Source of the DNA: Rhodopseudomonas infernalis
Lineage (GTDB): Bacteria; Pseudomonadota; Alphaproteobacteria; Rhizobiales; Xanthobacteraceae
DNA: 64,000 bases
Assembly: GCF_022271405.1 (NCBI RefSeq)
Contig: NZ_JAJNAL010000009.1
Coordinates: forward strand, 1-64,000
Direction: 5' to 3'
The notes below the pieces were generated by a model. That model saw only the letters and a program-made list of their open reading frames with translations. It ran no database searches and had not been told where the DNA came from. Positions 7,696 to 16,023 of the stretch are shown here, one piece after another (position 1 is the stretch's first letter; each line of letters opens with the position of its first letter). Made by a program: the position numbers and the translations under genes.

Positions 7696-10044
7696 ATGGT
7701 GGGGCTGGGGTCGCGCATCTGTGCGCTGTTATTATCCGTATCATTCGTCGCGTTGGTGGCGCCGCCCGGTGCGGCGCAAACCGCGGCGCCATCGCCCGAC
7801 CCGAAAAAGCAGAAGCCGGTCGCCGGCCGGCAGGCGACCAAGCCGGCGCCGCAGGCCGCAGCTTCCAATCCGCGCGACGCCTATGCGCAAGCCGGCGTCT
7901 CTACCCAGTCGCTCGACGCCATCACCGTGGTGGCGACCAAGACCGAGGAGCGGGCAATCGATGCGCTGGCGCCGGCCAGCGCCATCACCGCCGGTCAGAT
8001 CCAGCAATTGCAGCCGAACCGGCTGCAGGACATCTTCGTGGCGACGCCGGGCGTATCGTTCCAGGACCGCGGCGACGATCCCTCGACTGCGATCAACATC
8101 CGCGGCCTGCAGGATTTCGGCCGCGTCGGCGTCGTGGTCGACGGCGCGCGGCAGAACTATCAGCGCTCCGGCCACAACGCGCAGGGCTCGTTCTTCCTCG
8201 ATCCCGAACTGATCGGCGGCGTCGATGTGGTGCGCGGGCCGAGCGCCAATATCTACGGCTCCGGCGCGATCGGCGGCGTGGTGTCGTTCCGCACCAAGGA
8301 CATCGAGGACGTGCTGCGCGCCGGCGAACGCTGGGGCGTCGATATGACCGGCTCCTACGGCAGCAACAATGCGCGCGGGCTCGGCTCGATCTTCGGCGGC
8401 GTCCGCGTCGATCCCACCGTCGACGTGTTCGGCGGCGCGCTGTATCGCACGCAGGGCAACTACAAGGACGGCGCCGGCACCGAGATCGGCAACACCGGCA
8501 ACGACATCGCCGGCGGCCTGCTGAAGGTCACGGTGCGGCCGGCCGAGGGCCACGAGATCAAGATCGGCGGCCTGTTCCAGGACTACAACTACAATATCGG
8601 CCAGTTCAACCGCGGCCCGGTGCTGACCGCGGCGCAGCGCGCGCTGTATCAGGGCTCGTCGGTGTATGATTCCAACGTGCGCAACTCGACCGGCACGCTG
8701 AGCTGGAAATATTCGCGGCCGGACGACATGCTGTTCGACTGGAACATCAGCCTGTACGGCAACCGCACCGACAACGACCAGACCAAGACCTATCACAACT
8801 CGACCAGCGGCTCGGCCTATTGCGGCGCCGGCAATGTCGGCAACGACATCTCCGGCTGCGTCGGCGACCAGCGCGGCTACCGGCTCGACACCATCGGCAT
8901 CGACGCCAACAACACCACCCGGTTCGATTTCGGTGATTGGCGCACGGCGGTCACCTACGGCGTCGACGCCTTCAACGACAAGGTCACGACCTGGGATTCG
9001 CGCGGCAACTCCAACGTCACCACGCCGAGCGGCGAGCGCACGGTTTCCGGCGGCTTCGTCCAGTTCAAGAACAATTATGCGAGCTGGCTGGAGGTGATCG
9101 GCGCGGCGCGGTTCGATCATTACGAGCTGACCTCGGCCACCACCACGGCGAGCGGCAGCCGGCTGTCGCCGAAGATCACCATCGGCGTCACGCCGCTGGC
9201 GGGGGTCACGCCCTATGTCAGCTATGCGGAGGGCTACCGTGCACCGTCGATCACCGAGACGCTGATCGCGGGCGCGCACGCCACCGGCGGCGGGCCGGCG
9301 TTGTTCACCTGCGCGGACGGCCGCGGCGGCCTGTTCTGCCTGCTGCCGAACGCGGGGCTGCGGCCGGAGGTCGGCAAGAACAAGGAGTTCGGCCTCAATC
9401 TCAAGTTCAACGACGTGTTCATGGCGGGCGACAGCTTCCGCGGCAAGATCAACGCCTTCCGCAACGACATCGACAATTACATCGAACTCGTCGCCTCGAC
9501 CCCCGAGGTGTACAGGGTCGTGTTCATGGGCTTCCCGATATCGGGCGTGTCCAGCAAGTATTATCAGTATCAGAACATCCCGCATGCGCGGATCGATGGC
9601 GTCGAGGTGGAAACCGCCTACGATGCCGGCCAGTGGTTCGTCGGCGTGTCAGCTTCGGTGCTGCGCGGGACCAATCCGGACACCGGCCTCGGCCTCGGCT
9701 CGGTGCCGTCGCGCAAGGTCGTCACCTCGGGCGGCGTGCGGCTGCTCGACCGGCAACTGACGATCGCGGCGCAATGGGCGTCCTACGCGGCCAACACCAA
9801 TCTGCCGTCCGGCTATCTGCCGGCGACGTCCTACGACCTCGTCAATCTCAACGTCGCCTACCGGCCGACGCAGGACGTGACGCTGAGCTTCTCGGTCGAT
9901 AATCTGCTCAACAGCTATTATCGTCCGTATGCGATCCCCGGTTCGTCGTCCGACGGCACCACGCAGAACGATGTGCTGTTCAGCAGCCCCGGTCCCGGCA
10001 TTGTTTACAAGGGCGGCCTCAAGGTGCATTTCGGCGGAGCGTAG
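7696..10044 (+). CDS. hmuR: TonB-dependent heme receptor HmuR
   Basis: Outer-membrane heme receptor, 782 residues from the ATG at 7696, which gives a proper signal peptide (MVGLGSRICALLLSVSFVAL...). A Pro/Lys-rich linker is followed by the TonB box ITVVATKT near residue 75, then the plug (FVATPGVSFQDR, INIRGLQDFGRVGVVVDG, VVRGPSANIYGSGAIGG) and a long beta-barrel. The receptor motif pair is recognisable as YAEGYRAP and LLPNAGLRPE, with an intervening AGAHATGG that supplies a possible heme-binding histidine. The C-terminus is aromatic-poor but fits a barrel strand (VYKGGLKVHFGGA). It delivers heme to HmuT, with energy from the ExbBD-TonB genes downstream. Confidence 0.92.
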   Translation: MVGLGSRICALLLSVSFVALVAPPGAAQTAAPSPDPKKQKPVAGRQATKPAPQAAASNPRDAYAQAGVSTQSLDAITVVATKTEERAIDALAPASAITAGQIQQLQPNRLQDIFVATPGVSFQDRGDDPSTAINIRGLQDFGRVGVVVDGARQNYQRSGHNAQGSFFLDPELIGGVDVVRGPSANIYGSGAIGGVVSFRTKDIEDVLRAGERWGVDMTGSYGSNNARGLGSIFGGVRVDPTVDVFGGALYRTQGNYKDGAGTEIGNTGNDIAGGLLKVTVRPAEGHEIKIGGLFQDYNYNIGQFNRGPVLTAAQRALYQGSSVYDSNVRNSTGTLSWKYSRPDDMLFDWNISLYGNRTDNDQTKTYHNSTSGSAYCGAGNVGNDISGCVGDQRGYRLDTIGIDANNTTRFDFGDWRTAVTYGVDAFNDKVTTWDSRGNSNVTTPSGERTVSGGFVQFKNNYASWLEVIGAARFDHYELTSATTTASGSRLSPKITIGVTPLAGVTPYVSYAEGYRAPSITETLIAGAHATGGGPALFTCADGRGGLFCLLPNAGLRPEVGKNKEFGLNLKFNDVFMAGDSFRGKINAFRNDIDNYIELVASTPEVYRVVFMGFPISGVSSKYYQYQNIPHARIDGVEVETAYDAGQWFVGVSASVLRGTNPDTGLGLGSVPSRKVVTSGGVRLLDRQLTIAAQWASYAANTNLPSGYLPATSYDLVNLNVAYRPTQDVTLSFSVDNLLNSYYRPYAIPGSSSDGTTQNDVLFSSPGPGIVYKGGLKVHFGGA

Positions 10045-10112
10045 AATTTCACCGCCCGCGACGGAAGCATTGCGCGGGCGGCGATTAGTCCATCAACGGC
10101 AGGGGAGACGAG

Positions 10113-10445
10113 ATGTTTATTGCGATGAACCGGTTCCAAGTGAAACGCGGCGCCGAGCAGGCCTTCGAAGCGATCTGGCAGTCGCGCGAGTCCTATCTCA
10201 GCGAGATGCCCGGGTTCGTCGAATTTCATCTCCTCAAGGGACCGGTTGCGGACGATCACACGCTGTATTCGACCCACACCACCTGGGCCGACAAAGACGC
10301 GTTCGAAGCCTGGACGCGGTCCGAACAGTTCCGCCGCTCGCATGCGCGCGCCGGCAATGACACCGGGCAGAGCCTGTATCTCGGCCACCCCCGGTTCGAG
10401 GGCTTCGAAGTGCTGCGCACCGAGCGCAATTCGGCCGCGGCCTGA
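10113..10445 (+). CDS. IsdG/HmuQ-type heme-degrading monooxygenase
   Basis: A 110-residue antibiotic-biosynthesis-monooxygenase (ABM) fold protein. The three catalytic residues of the IsdG/IsdI heme oxygenases (Asn 7, Trp 67, His 77 in IsdG) have counterparts here: Asn 6 in MFIAMNRF, Trp 67 in AFEAWTRS and His 77 in RRSHARAG. This makes oxygen-dependent heme cleavage with iron release the likely activity. Bradyrhizobium HmuQ and HmuD are relatives. It lies between the receptor and hutX, 15 bases before the latter, with a ggggag ribosome site. The exact product cannot be told from sequence. Confidence 0.88.
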   Translation: MFIAMNRFQVKRGAEQAFEAIWQSRESYLSEMPGFVEFHLLKGPVADDHTLYSTHTTWADKDAFEAWTRSEQFRRSHARAGNDTGQSLYLGHPRFEGFEVLRTERNSAAA

Positions 10446-10460
10446 CAAGGAGAGAGCAGC

Positions 10461-10988
10461 ATGGCGATGTCCGTCGTGAAATCCGCAGCCGCCGATCTGA
10501 AGGCGCATCTGGCGGAGAACCCCGGCGCGGTGATCGAGGACGTCGCGCGGCAATGGGGCGTGTCGCCGCGCGAGGTGATCGAAGCGCTGCCGGCCGGCAT
10601 GGCGCGGCTCGGGCCGGGCGAGGGATTCGTTCCGGCGATGGCCGAGCTCGCGACCTGGGGCGAGGTGACGCTGATCGTGCACAGTGACGACGCGATCTTC
10701 GAATTCACCGGAGAGGTGCCACGCGGCGAGATCGGCCGCGGCTACTTCAACCTGATGCAGCCGAAGGGACTGCACGGCCATTTGAAGCACGACAATTGCG
10801 GCGCCGTCGCTTTCGTCGAGCGTCCGTTCATGGGCAAGTCGAGCGCCTTCGTGGCGTTCCTGAACCAGAGTGGCGGCGTCATGTTCAAGGTGTTCGTCGG
10901 CCGCGACGAGAAGCGCGAATTGCGCGCCGACCAGATGGCGCGATTCCGCGTGCTCGCCGATCAGCTTGGCGGGGAGCCGGTTGACTAG
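10461..10988 (+). CDS. hutX: Cytosolic heme-handling protein HutX
   Basis: A 175-residue HutX/HuvX-family protein. The N-terminal part, about 10-60, looks like a small helical domain (LAENPGAVIEDVARQWGVSP). The C-terminal part carries the family strands GYFNLMQPKGLHGHLKHDNC and MGKSSAFVAFLNQSGGVMFK. The family binds heme in the cytosol and passes it to a degrading enzyme (HutZ in Vibrio). No HutZ is present here, so the ABM monooxygenase upstream or the radical SAM enzyme may be the acceptor. Its last 8 bases overlap the preferred start of exbB. Confidence 0.9.
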   Translation: MAMSVVKSAAADLKAHLAENPGAVIEDVARQWGVSPREVIEALPAGMARLGPGEGFVPAMAELATWGEVTLIVHSDDAIFEFTGEVPRGEIGRGYFNLMQPKGLHGHLKHDNCGAVAFVERPFMGKSSAFVAFLNQSGGVMFKVFVGRDEKRELRADQMARFRVLADQLGGEPVD

Positions 10989-11778
10989 TCGCCATCATAT
11001 CGCGCGGCGCGGCGCTCGGGCCGCCGCGTTGCTGCTCGCCGCGCTGACGCTGCTGCCGGGCCGGGCGGCCGCGGCGGCCGAGATGGCGGCGCTGCCGCGT
11101 GACCTGTCGCCGTGGGGGATGTTTCTCGGCGCCGACGTGGTCGTCAAAACCGTGATGATCGGTCTGGCACTGGCTTCGCTCGCGGCCTGGACGGTGTGGC
11201 TGTCGAAGTCGATCGAGCTGCGCCGCGCCGCCGTGCAGGCGCGGCGTGGCCTCGGCCTGCTGGAGAACGGCACCTCGCTGGCGCAGGTCGAAGCCGAATG
11301 CGGTGAGGCCGCCGATGCGGTGTCGCAGATGATCCGTTCGGTCGCGCGGGAGGCCAGTCTGTCCGGCGGCATGCAGGACGAGGGTTTTGCCGATCGGGTC
11401 GCGCTGCGGCTGGAGCGTGTCGAGGCCGCCGCCGCGCGGCGGATCGCGATCGGCACCGGCCTGCTCGCCAGCATCGGCGCGGTGGCGCCGTTCGTCGGGC
11501 TGTTCGGCACGGTGTGGGGCATCATGAATGCGTTCGTGGGAATCTCGAAGGCCAACACCACCAATCTCGCCGTCGTCGCGCCGGGCATCGCCGAGGCGCT
11601 GCTGGCGACCGCGCTCGGCCTGGTCGCGGCGATTCCCGCGGTGGTGATCTACAATCATTTGTCGCGGCGCATCGCATCCTATCGGGCGCTGCTCGGCGAC
11701 GCCTCGGCACAGCTGATGCTGCTGATCAGCCGCGAAGCCGCACGCCCGGCGGCGCGGCCGGCACGTGCGGTGAGATAG
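10981..11778 (+). CDS. exbB: TonB-system biopolymer transport protein ExbB
   Basis: Inner-membrane proton-channel subunit that energises TonB. The frame is open from 10870, but the upstream part is inside hutX. A TTG at 10981 overlaps the hutX end by 8 bases and gives a basic, hydrophobic signal-like N-terminus (RRGARAAALLLAALTLL), as in the longer ExbB class. From there it is 265 residues. Features are the first membrane helix near VVVKTVMIGLALASLAAWTV and the MotA/ExbB block GLLASIGAVAPFVGLFGTVW with IMNAF, then VVAPGIAEALLATALGLVAA. It heads exbB-exbD-tonB. Confidence 0.9.
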   Translation: MTSRHHIARRGARAAALLLAALTLLPGRAAAAAEMAALPRDLSPWGMFLGADVVVKTVMIGLALASLAAWTVWLSKSIELRRAAVQARRGLGLLENGTSLAQVEAECGEAADAVSQMIRSVAREASLSGGMQDEGFADRVALRLERVEAAAARRIAIGTGLLASIGAVAPFVGLFGTVWGIMNAFVGISKANTTNLAVVAPGIAEALLATALGLVAAIPAVVIYNHLSRRIASYRALLGDASAQLMLLISREAARPAARPARAVR

Positions 11779-11781
11779 CAG

Positions 11782-12216
11782 ATGGGCGCCAGGCTCGGCA
11801 CACGTCGCGCCGGCGACGACGAACTCGCCGAGACGCACGAGATCAACGTCACGCCGTTCATCGACGTGATGCTGGTGCTGCTGATCATCTTCATGGTGGC
11901 GGCGCCGCTCGCCACCGTCGATGTCGGCGTCGACCTGCCGGCCTCGACCGCCGCATCGCAGCCGCGGCCGGACAAGCCGGTGTTCGTGTCGCTGCGCGCC
12001 GATCTGTCGCTGGCGATCGGCGAGGACAGCGTGCCGCGCGACGGGCTCGGCTCCGCGCTCGCCGCGGCGACGCTCGGCAACAAGGACGAGCGGATCTTTC
12101 TGCGCGCCGACAAGGCGGTGAGTTACGGCGAACTGATGGCGGCGATGAACCTGCTGCGCGACGCCGGCTATCTCAAGGTCGCGCTGGTCGGGCTCGATGA
12201 AGGAGGGGAGCGATGA
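11782..12216 (+). CDS. exbD: TonB-system biopolymer transport protein ExbD
   Basis: A 144-residue single-span inner-membrane protein. The motif HEINVTPFIDVMLVLLIIFM contains the conserved membrane aspartate (VTPFIDVML, about residue 33) used in proton translocation. The periplasmic domain follows (VFVSLRADLSLAIGEDSVP, ERIFLRADKAVSYGELMAAM). It begins 3 bases after exbB and overlaps tonB by 4 bases, so the three genes are translationally coupled. Confidence 0.93.
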   Translation: MGARLGTRRAGDDELAETHEINVTPFIDVMLVLLIIFMVAAPLATVDVGVDLPASTAASQPRPDKPVFVSLRADLSLAIGEDSVPRDGLGSALAAATLGNKDERIFLRADKAVSYGELMAAMNLLRDAGYLKVALVGLDEGGER

Positions 12217-13058
12217 ATGCCTGTGCGCTGCATGCCTTCCCGGAACGGACCGGCGTGTCGCGCTGGCTGGTCTGCGCCGCGGTGATCGTCGGCGTCCACG
12301 CCGCCGCCGTCGCGGCCGCGCTCGCCACCTATGCGCACGAGCAGACTCCGGGCGAAGCGACGCCGGTGGTGATGATCGACCTCGCCCCCATCACCGCCGC
12401 ACCGCAGGCGAGCCCGCTCGATCTCGCGCCCGGCCCGACCATGCAGGAGGCCGAAGCGCCGAGCGCGGAGCCGGAGCCCGAGCCGGTCGCGCAGGCCGCG
12501 GTAGCGCCGGAGATCGCGCCGACCCCGATTCAAGAGGCGCCGCTGGTGCCGCTGCCGCCGGAGCAGAAGCCGGCGCCGAAGGCCGAGGCCGAACCGCCGA
12601 AGCTCGAGCCGGCGCCCGACAAGCCGAAGCGGGTGAAGCCGAAGCCGCAGCGCGTCGCCAAGCTGCATCCGTCCGAGCAGCCGCCAGCGCCGCGGACGAG
12701 TGCCGCGCCGAATGTCGAGCGCCGCGCGCGCGACGCGATGGCCGCGGCGGCCGGTGCGATGGCGGCGGCGGTGCTGCCGTCCTATCGGCAGCGCCTCGCC
12801 GCGCATCTGCAGCGCTACAAGCGCTATCCGGCCGAAGCCCGCGCTGCCGGCCAGCAGGGCACCGCGACGCTGGTGTTCACCGTCGGGCGCAGCGGGCAGG
12901 TGCTCGGCGCGAGTCTGGCGCGTTCGTCCGGCAATGCGGCGCTCGACGCCGAGACGCTGGCGATGGTGCGCCGCGCCGAGCCGCTGCCGGCGTTTCCGCC
13001 GGAGCTGACCCAGGCGTCGCTGCGCATCTCGGTGCCGGTCAGTTTCTCGGTCCGATAG
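12213..13058 (+). CDS. tonB: TonB energy-transducing protein
   Basis: A 281-residue TonB. A short cytoplasmic start leads into one membrane helix (about 16-45), then a long Pro/Glu/Lys-rich spacer (about 60-170) spanning the periplasm. The C-terminal domain has YKRYPAEARAAGQQGTATLV and ALDAETLAMVRRAEPLPAFP, the usual TonB signature. It overlaps exbD by 4 bases (ATGA). With ExbBD it is probably dedicated to the HmuR receptor encoded just upstream. It ends the rightward heme block. Confidence 0.92.
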   Translation: MNACALHAFPERTGVSRWLVCAAVIVGVHAAAVAAALATYAHEQTPGEATPVVMIDLAPITAAPQASPLDLAPGPTMQEAEAPSAEPEPEPVAQAAVAPEIAPTPIQEAPLVPLPPEQKPAPKAEAEPPKLEPAPDKPKRVKPKPQRVAKLHPSEQPPAPRTSAAPNVERRARDAMAAAAGAMAAAVLPSYRQRLAAHLQRYKRYPAEARAAGQQGTATLVFTVGRSGQVLGASLARSSGNAALDAETLAMVRRAEPLPAFPPELTQASLRISVPVSFSVR

Positions 13059-13076
13059 ATCCGCGGCGTCGGGAGC

Positions 13077-14066
13077 TCACGCCGGCTGCAGGCCGAGCGC
13101 CTGTGCGCTCTCCAGCCAGACGGGGAGTTCGCGCTGATACAGCGCGTTGCTTTCCTTGGAGCCGAGCGCAGGCTCCAGCAAGAAAGTGGCGAGCGCGGCC
13201 TTCACCTTCGGATCCTCGTTGGCGGCGACGCAGAGGGCGCCGAGTCGCTCGACGATCGGCTGCGGCGTCGCCTTCGGCACCGCGAAGCCGGTGAAGCCGC
13301 TGACCTTGAAGAACTTCGCGGTCGCCCCCTGTTCGGGCAGCGTCTTGATCTGCGGCAGGGCGTCGACCTTCTTGGAGTTGACCGCGAACACCGTGCCGCG
13401 ATCGCTTTCCAGCACCGGTTTGGCGGCGGTGTAGCTACCCATTGCGACGTCGAGCGAGCCGTCGAGCATGCCGGTCCACATCGGCGCCTCGCCGCGATAA
13501 TGGATCGGCTCGATATTCAGGCCGTATTGCTTGTTGAGTTCGTGGATCGTCATGTGCGGCGCCGAGCCGGCGCTGTAGGTGCCGAAGTTCACCCTGCCGC
13601 TCTTGCGGGCGAAAGCGACGAAATCGTCCAGCGTCTTGATGCCGTGCTTGGGATTGGCGATCAGCAGCAGGCCGCCGCCCGGGATGGCGCTGACCAGCGT
13701 CAGATCCTTGTCCATGTCGTAGCCGGGGTTCTTCATCATCACCCGGTTCATCATGTAGGTCGTTGAGATCGAGCACAGCAGCGTATGGCCATCGGGCTCG
13801 GCGCGCGCGACTTCGGCGGTGCCGATCGAGCCCGACGCGCCGGCCTTGTTCTCGATCACCACGGTCTTGTCGACCTGTCGGGAGATGAAGTCACCGAACG
13901 CGCGCGCCAAAAGATCGGTCTGGCCGCCGGCCGGATAGCTGCAGATCAGCCGGATCTGCCGCGATGGCCATTGCGTTTGCGCGGATGCGCCGCGCGCGAC
14001 GAACGGCAGCGCCAGCGCCGTGGTGCCGGCCGCAATGAAGTGACGGCGATTGATCGTCGCAGACAT
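13077..14066 (-). CDS. Bug-family tripartite tricarboxylate transporter binding protein
   Basis: A 329-residue periplasmic solute-binding protein of the Bug/TctC family. The signal (INRRHFIAAGTTALALPFVA, ending ASAQ) has an RR pair and could be Tat-dependent. The family start follows: QWPSRQIRLICSYPAGGQTD, then VVIENKAGASGSIGTAEVAR. Bug proteins bind carboxylates or other small organic acids and pair with TctAB permeases, but no such permease is nearby, so this is one of the many orphan Bug proteins. The gene runs convergent to tonB, with an 18-base gap between the stops. Confidence 0.88.
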   Translation of the reverse strand: MSATINRRHFIAAGTTALALPFVARGASAQTQWPSRQIRLICSYPAGGQTDLLARAFGDFISRQVDKTVVIENKAGASGSIGTAEVARAEPDGHTLLCSISTTYMMNRVMMKNPGYDMDKDLTLVSAIPGGGLLLIANPKHGIKTLDDFVAFARKSGRVNFGTYSAGSAPHMTIHELNKQYGLNIEPIHYRGEAPMWTGMLDGSLDVAMGSYTAAKPVLESDRGTVFAVNSKKVDALPQIKTLPEQGATAKFFKVSGFTGFAVPKATPQPIVERLGALCVAANEDPKVKAALATFLLEPALGSKESNALYQRELPVWLESAQALGLQPA

Positions 14067-14300
14067 GGTCCCCTCCCTGATTTTTTCTCAGGCTAGCGCA
14101 AGGGCCGGGGCCCAGCCATGGAGCGATGCTGTGACCATTTGCCACCACGCGGGTGTGCATCCCGCAGCGCAGGCGCGCGTTGGCGATTAGGGCACATCTC
14201 AATCTTCGGAGCTGATCTTGCACGTCTCCCCGGCGCGACAGCGTCATGCTTTTGCAGCGCTCGCCGCGCGGATGCCGGCGGATCGCCGGTGCGCGCCGCG
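14067..14300. promoter_or_regulatory. Divergent region between Bug gene and oxidase cluster
   Basis: These 234 bases separate the leftward binding protein from the rightward CtaG-like gene. Open frames cross it, but none fits a protein family. It should hold the promoters for both directions. I see no clear consensus or dyad in it. Confidence 0.35.
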
Positions 14301-15065
14301 ATGATCGTGCCGTATTGCGGCGCGGCGCCGTTGCCGGCCGAGTGGCTGGGCCGCTGGAATCTCGATCCGGTGCTGATCGTCGCGATCGTGGGCGCCGCTG
14401 CGCTGCATCTCGGCGCGCTGATGCGCGAGCGTATCAGCGACGGGCGCAATCCCAGGCTGATATTGGCCGGTGCTGCCTGGACGCTGATGGCGCTGCTGTT
14501 CGTGTCGCCGCTATGCGCGCTGACGTCGGCGCTGTTTTCCGCGCGGGTCGCGCATCATGTCGTGCTTGTCGCCGGCGTCGCGCCGCTGCTCATTCTGTCA
14601 CTGCCGAGGCGTCTGGCGGCGTTGCGGATGCCCGGCCTTGCCGGCACCGCGGCGTTCCTGCTGCACATGGTGCTGCTGTGGCTGTGGCATGCGCCTGCGC
14701 CCTATGCGGCCGCGCTCGCCGACACGCGGATGTTCTGGGTGATGGAGCTGGGCCTGCTCGGCAGCGCGCTGCTGCTGTGGCTGGCGGTGCTGGCGCCGGC
14801 GGTGCGGCTCGGCGGCGCGCTGGCGCTGCTGCTCGGCTCGGTGGTGCAGATGGGGCTGCTCGGCGCCGTCATCACCTTCGCGCGGACGCCGCTCTACGAC
14901 GCGCATCTCGGCGTCACCACGCCGTGGGGCCTCGGCGCGTTGCAGGATCAGCAGCTCGCAGGACTGATCATGTGGGTGCCGGCCGCAATCCCCTATCTGA
15001 TCGCGGCCCTGATGCTGCTGGTCAGCCGGTTCGGCGCGGGCGTCGCCGACGAACCCGCGCGATGA
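14301..15065 (+). CDS. ctaG: Cytochrome c oxidase assembly protein, caa3-type CtaG family
   Basis: A 254-residue polytopic membrane protein of the caa3_CtaG family (distinct from the Cox11-type CtaG), thought to help copper-centre assembly of the oxidase. The ATG at 14301 gives the family N-terminus (YCGAAPLPAEWLGRWNLDP). Later marks are MVLLWLWHAPAPYAAAL, FVSPLCALTSALFSARVAHH, and a C-terminal TPWGLGALQDQQLAGLIMWV. About seven hydrophobic segments are visible. It overlaps the next gene by 4 bases (ATGA) and begins the oxidase cluster. Confidence 0.85.
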   Translation: MIVPYCGAAPLPAEWLGRWNLDPVLIVAIVGAAALHLGALMRERISDGRNPRLILAGAAWTLMALLFVSPLCALTSALFSARVAHHVVLVAGVAPLLILSLPRRLAALRMPGLAGTAAFLLHMVLLWLWHAPAPYAAALADTRMFWVMELGLLGSALLLWLAVLAPAVRLGGALALLLGSVVQMGLLGAVITFARTPLYDAHLGVTTPWGLGALQDQQLAGLIMWVPAAIPYLIAALMLLVSRFGAGVADEPAR

Positions 15066-15556
15066 TCGCGTGGCTGAAAGCGATCCATATCACCGCGCTG
15101 ATCGTGTGGTGCGGCGGTCTGCTGGTGTTGCCGGGCCTGTTCGTCCGGCGCAGCCGGCTGTCCCGCCGCGAGGCGGTCGAACTGCATCGCTACATCCGGA
15201 CCTTGTTCATCAGCCTGGTGTCGCCGGCGGGATTCGTGGCGGTAGTGGCCGGCACGGTGTTGTTGTTTCTGCGCGAGGTCTTCACCACCTGGATGATGCT
15301 GAAGCTGGTCGTGGTTGGTCTGTTGGTGATCATTCACATGCGGGCCGGCTACGTGATCCTGAGCCTGTTCGAACCGGAAGGGCACTACGCGCCGTGGCGG
15401 CGCTGGACAATGACCGTGGTCACGATCGCGGTGATCGGCGTGATCCTGGTGCTGATCCTGGACAAGCCCGCGATCGAATACGCCGCGGTCCCGAAATGGA
15501 TGCGCGAGCCCGGCGGGCTTCAATCCTTGCTCGACACCATCAGGCCGATGCCGTGA
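15062..15556 (+). CDS. CopD/HemJ-like membrane protein of the oxidase cluster
   Basis: A 164-residue protein with four hydrophobic segments. The N-terminal WLKAIHITALIVWCGGLLVL contains the membrane His and Trp-Cys pattern seen in CopD/HemJ-like proteins, which bind heme or copper. The region HMRAGYVILSLFEPEGHYAP is a conserved-looking loop. The ATG at 15062 overlaps the ctaG stop, so longer upstream frames are rejected. Its 3' end overlaps the convergent DUF2231 gene by 37 bases. A role in copper or heme supply to the oxidase is inferred from position only. Confidence 0.7.
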   Translation: MIAWLKAIHITALIVWCGGLLVLPGLFVRRSRLSRREAVELHRYIRTLFISLVSPAGFVAVVAGTVLLFLREVFTTWMMLKLVVVGLLVIIHMRAGYVILSLFEPEGHYAPWRRWTMTVVTIAVIGVILVLILDKPAIEYAAVPKWMREPGGLQSLLDTIRPMP

Positions 15557-16002
15557 TCGAACACCAGCTTGCCGCCATGCCATCCGGCGATTCCGACGAA
15601 CACCGAGCCGAGCGCCGACATCATCAGGCCCACCGGCAGGATGTTCTCGTGATCGACCAAGCGCAGCCCCCAATTAGCGCCGGCGATCGACACCAGCATG
15701 ACGCCGGCGAGCGCATGCATCCAGCTCGCCGTCCGCTTGCGGATGCCCTCGACCAGCAGCAGCTCGGCGGTGCCGGCGAGGCTGGCGGCGACGCCGAGCC
15801 AGAATGCGAAGCCGCTCGCCCACAGTCCGGCGCGCGCCCAGAACGGATCTGCGCCCCACCAGTAGAAAATGTCGCAGCCGAGTGTGGCGATCACCAGCGC
15901 GATCGGGAACGACACCATCATCGCATGGATCGGATGACCGGCCAGCGCCACGATGGAGTTGGTATCGTAAGCACGAATTTCTTCGACAACCGTCTTCGGC
16001 AT
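15520..16002 (-). CDS. DUF2231 membrane protein
   Basis: A 160-residue protein with four predicted membrane helices. It carries the DUF2231 opening GHPIHAMMVSFPIALVIATL, with histidines at the membrane face, and a later HALAGVMLVSIAGANWGLRL. The family has no settled function. It faces the oxidase operon, converging with the CopD-like gene (37-base overlap of 3' ends), and starts 21 bases from the subunit II gene, so it shares a divergent promoter gap with coxB. This placement inside an otherwise co-directional oxidase cluster is unusual. Confidence 0.82.
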   Translation of the reverse strand: MPKTVVEEIRAYDTNSIVALAGHPIHAMMVSFPIALVIATLGCDIFYWWGADPFWARAGLWASGFAFWLGVAASLAGTAELLLVEGIRKRTASWMHALAGVMLVSIAGANWGLRLVDHENILPVGLMMSALGSVFVGIAGWHGGKLVFDHGIGLMVSSKD

Positions 16003-16023
16003 TGTGCACCTCGCGTCAGCTTA

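Noticed and set aside
15070-16023. Long N-terminal extension of the subunit II frame
   Set aside because: It would run through the CopD-like and DUF2231 genes; the lipoprotein signal begins exactly at 16024.
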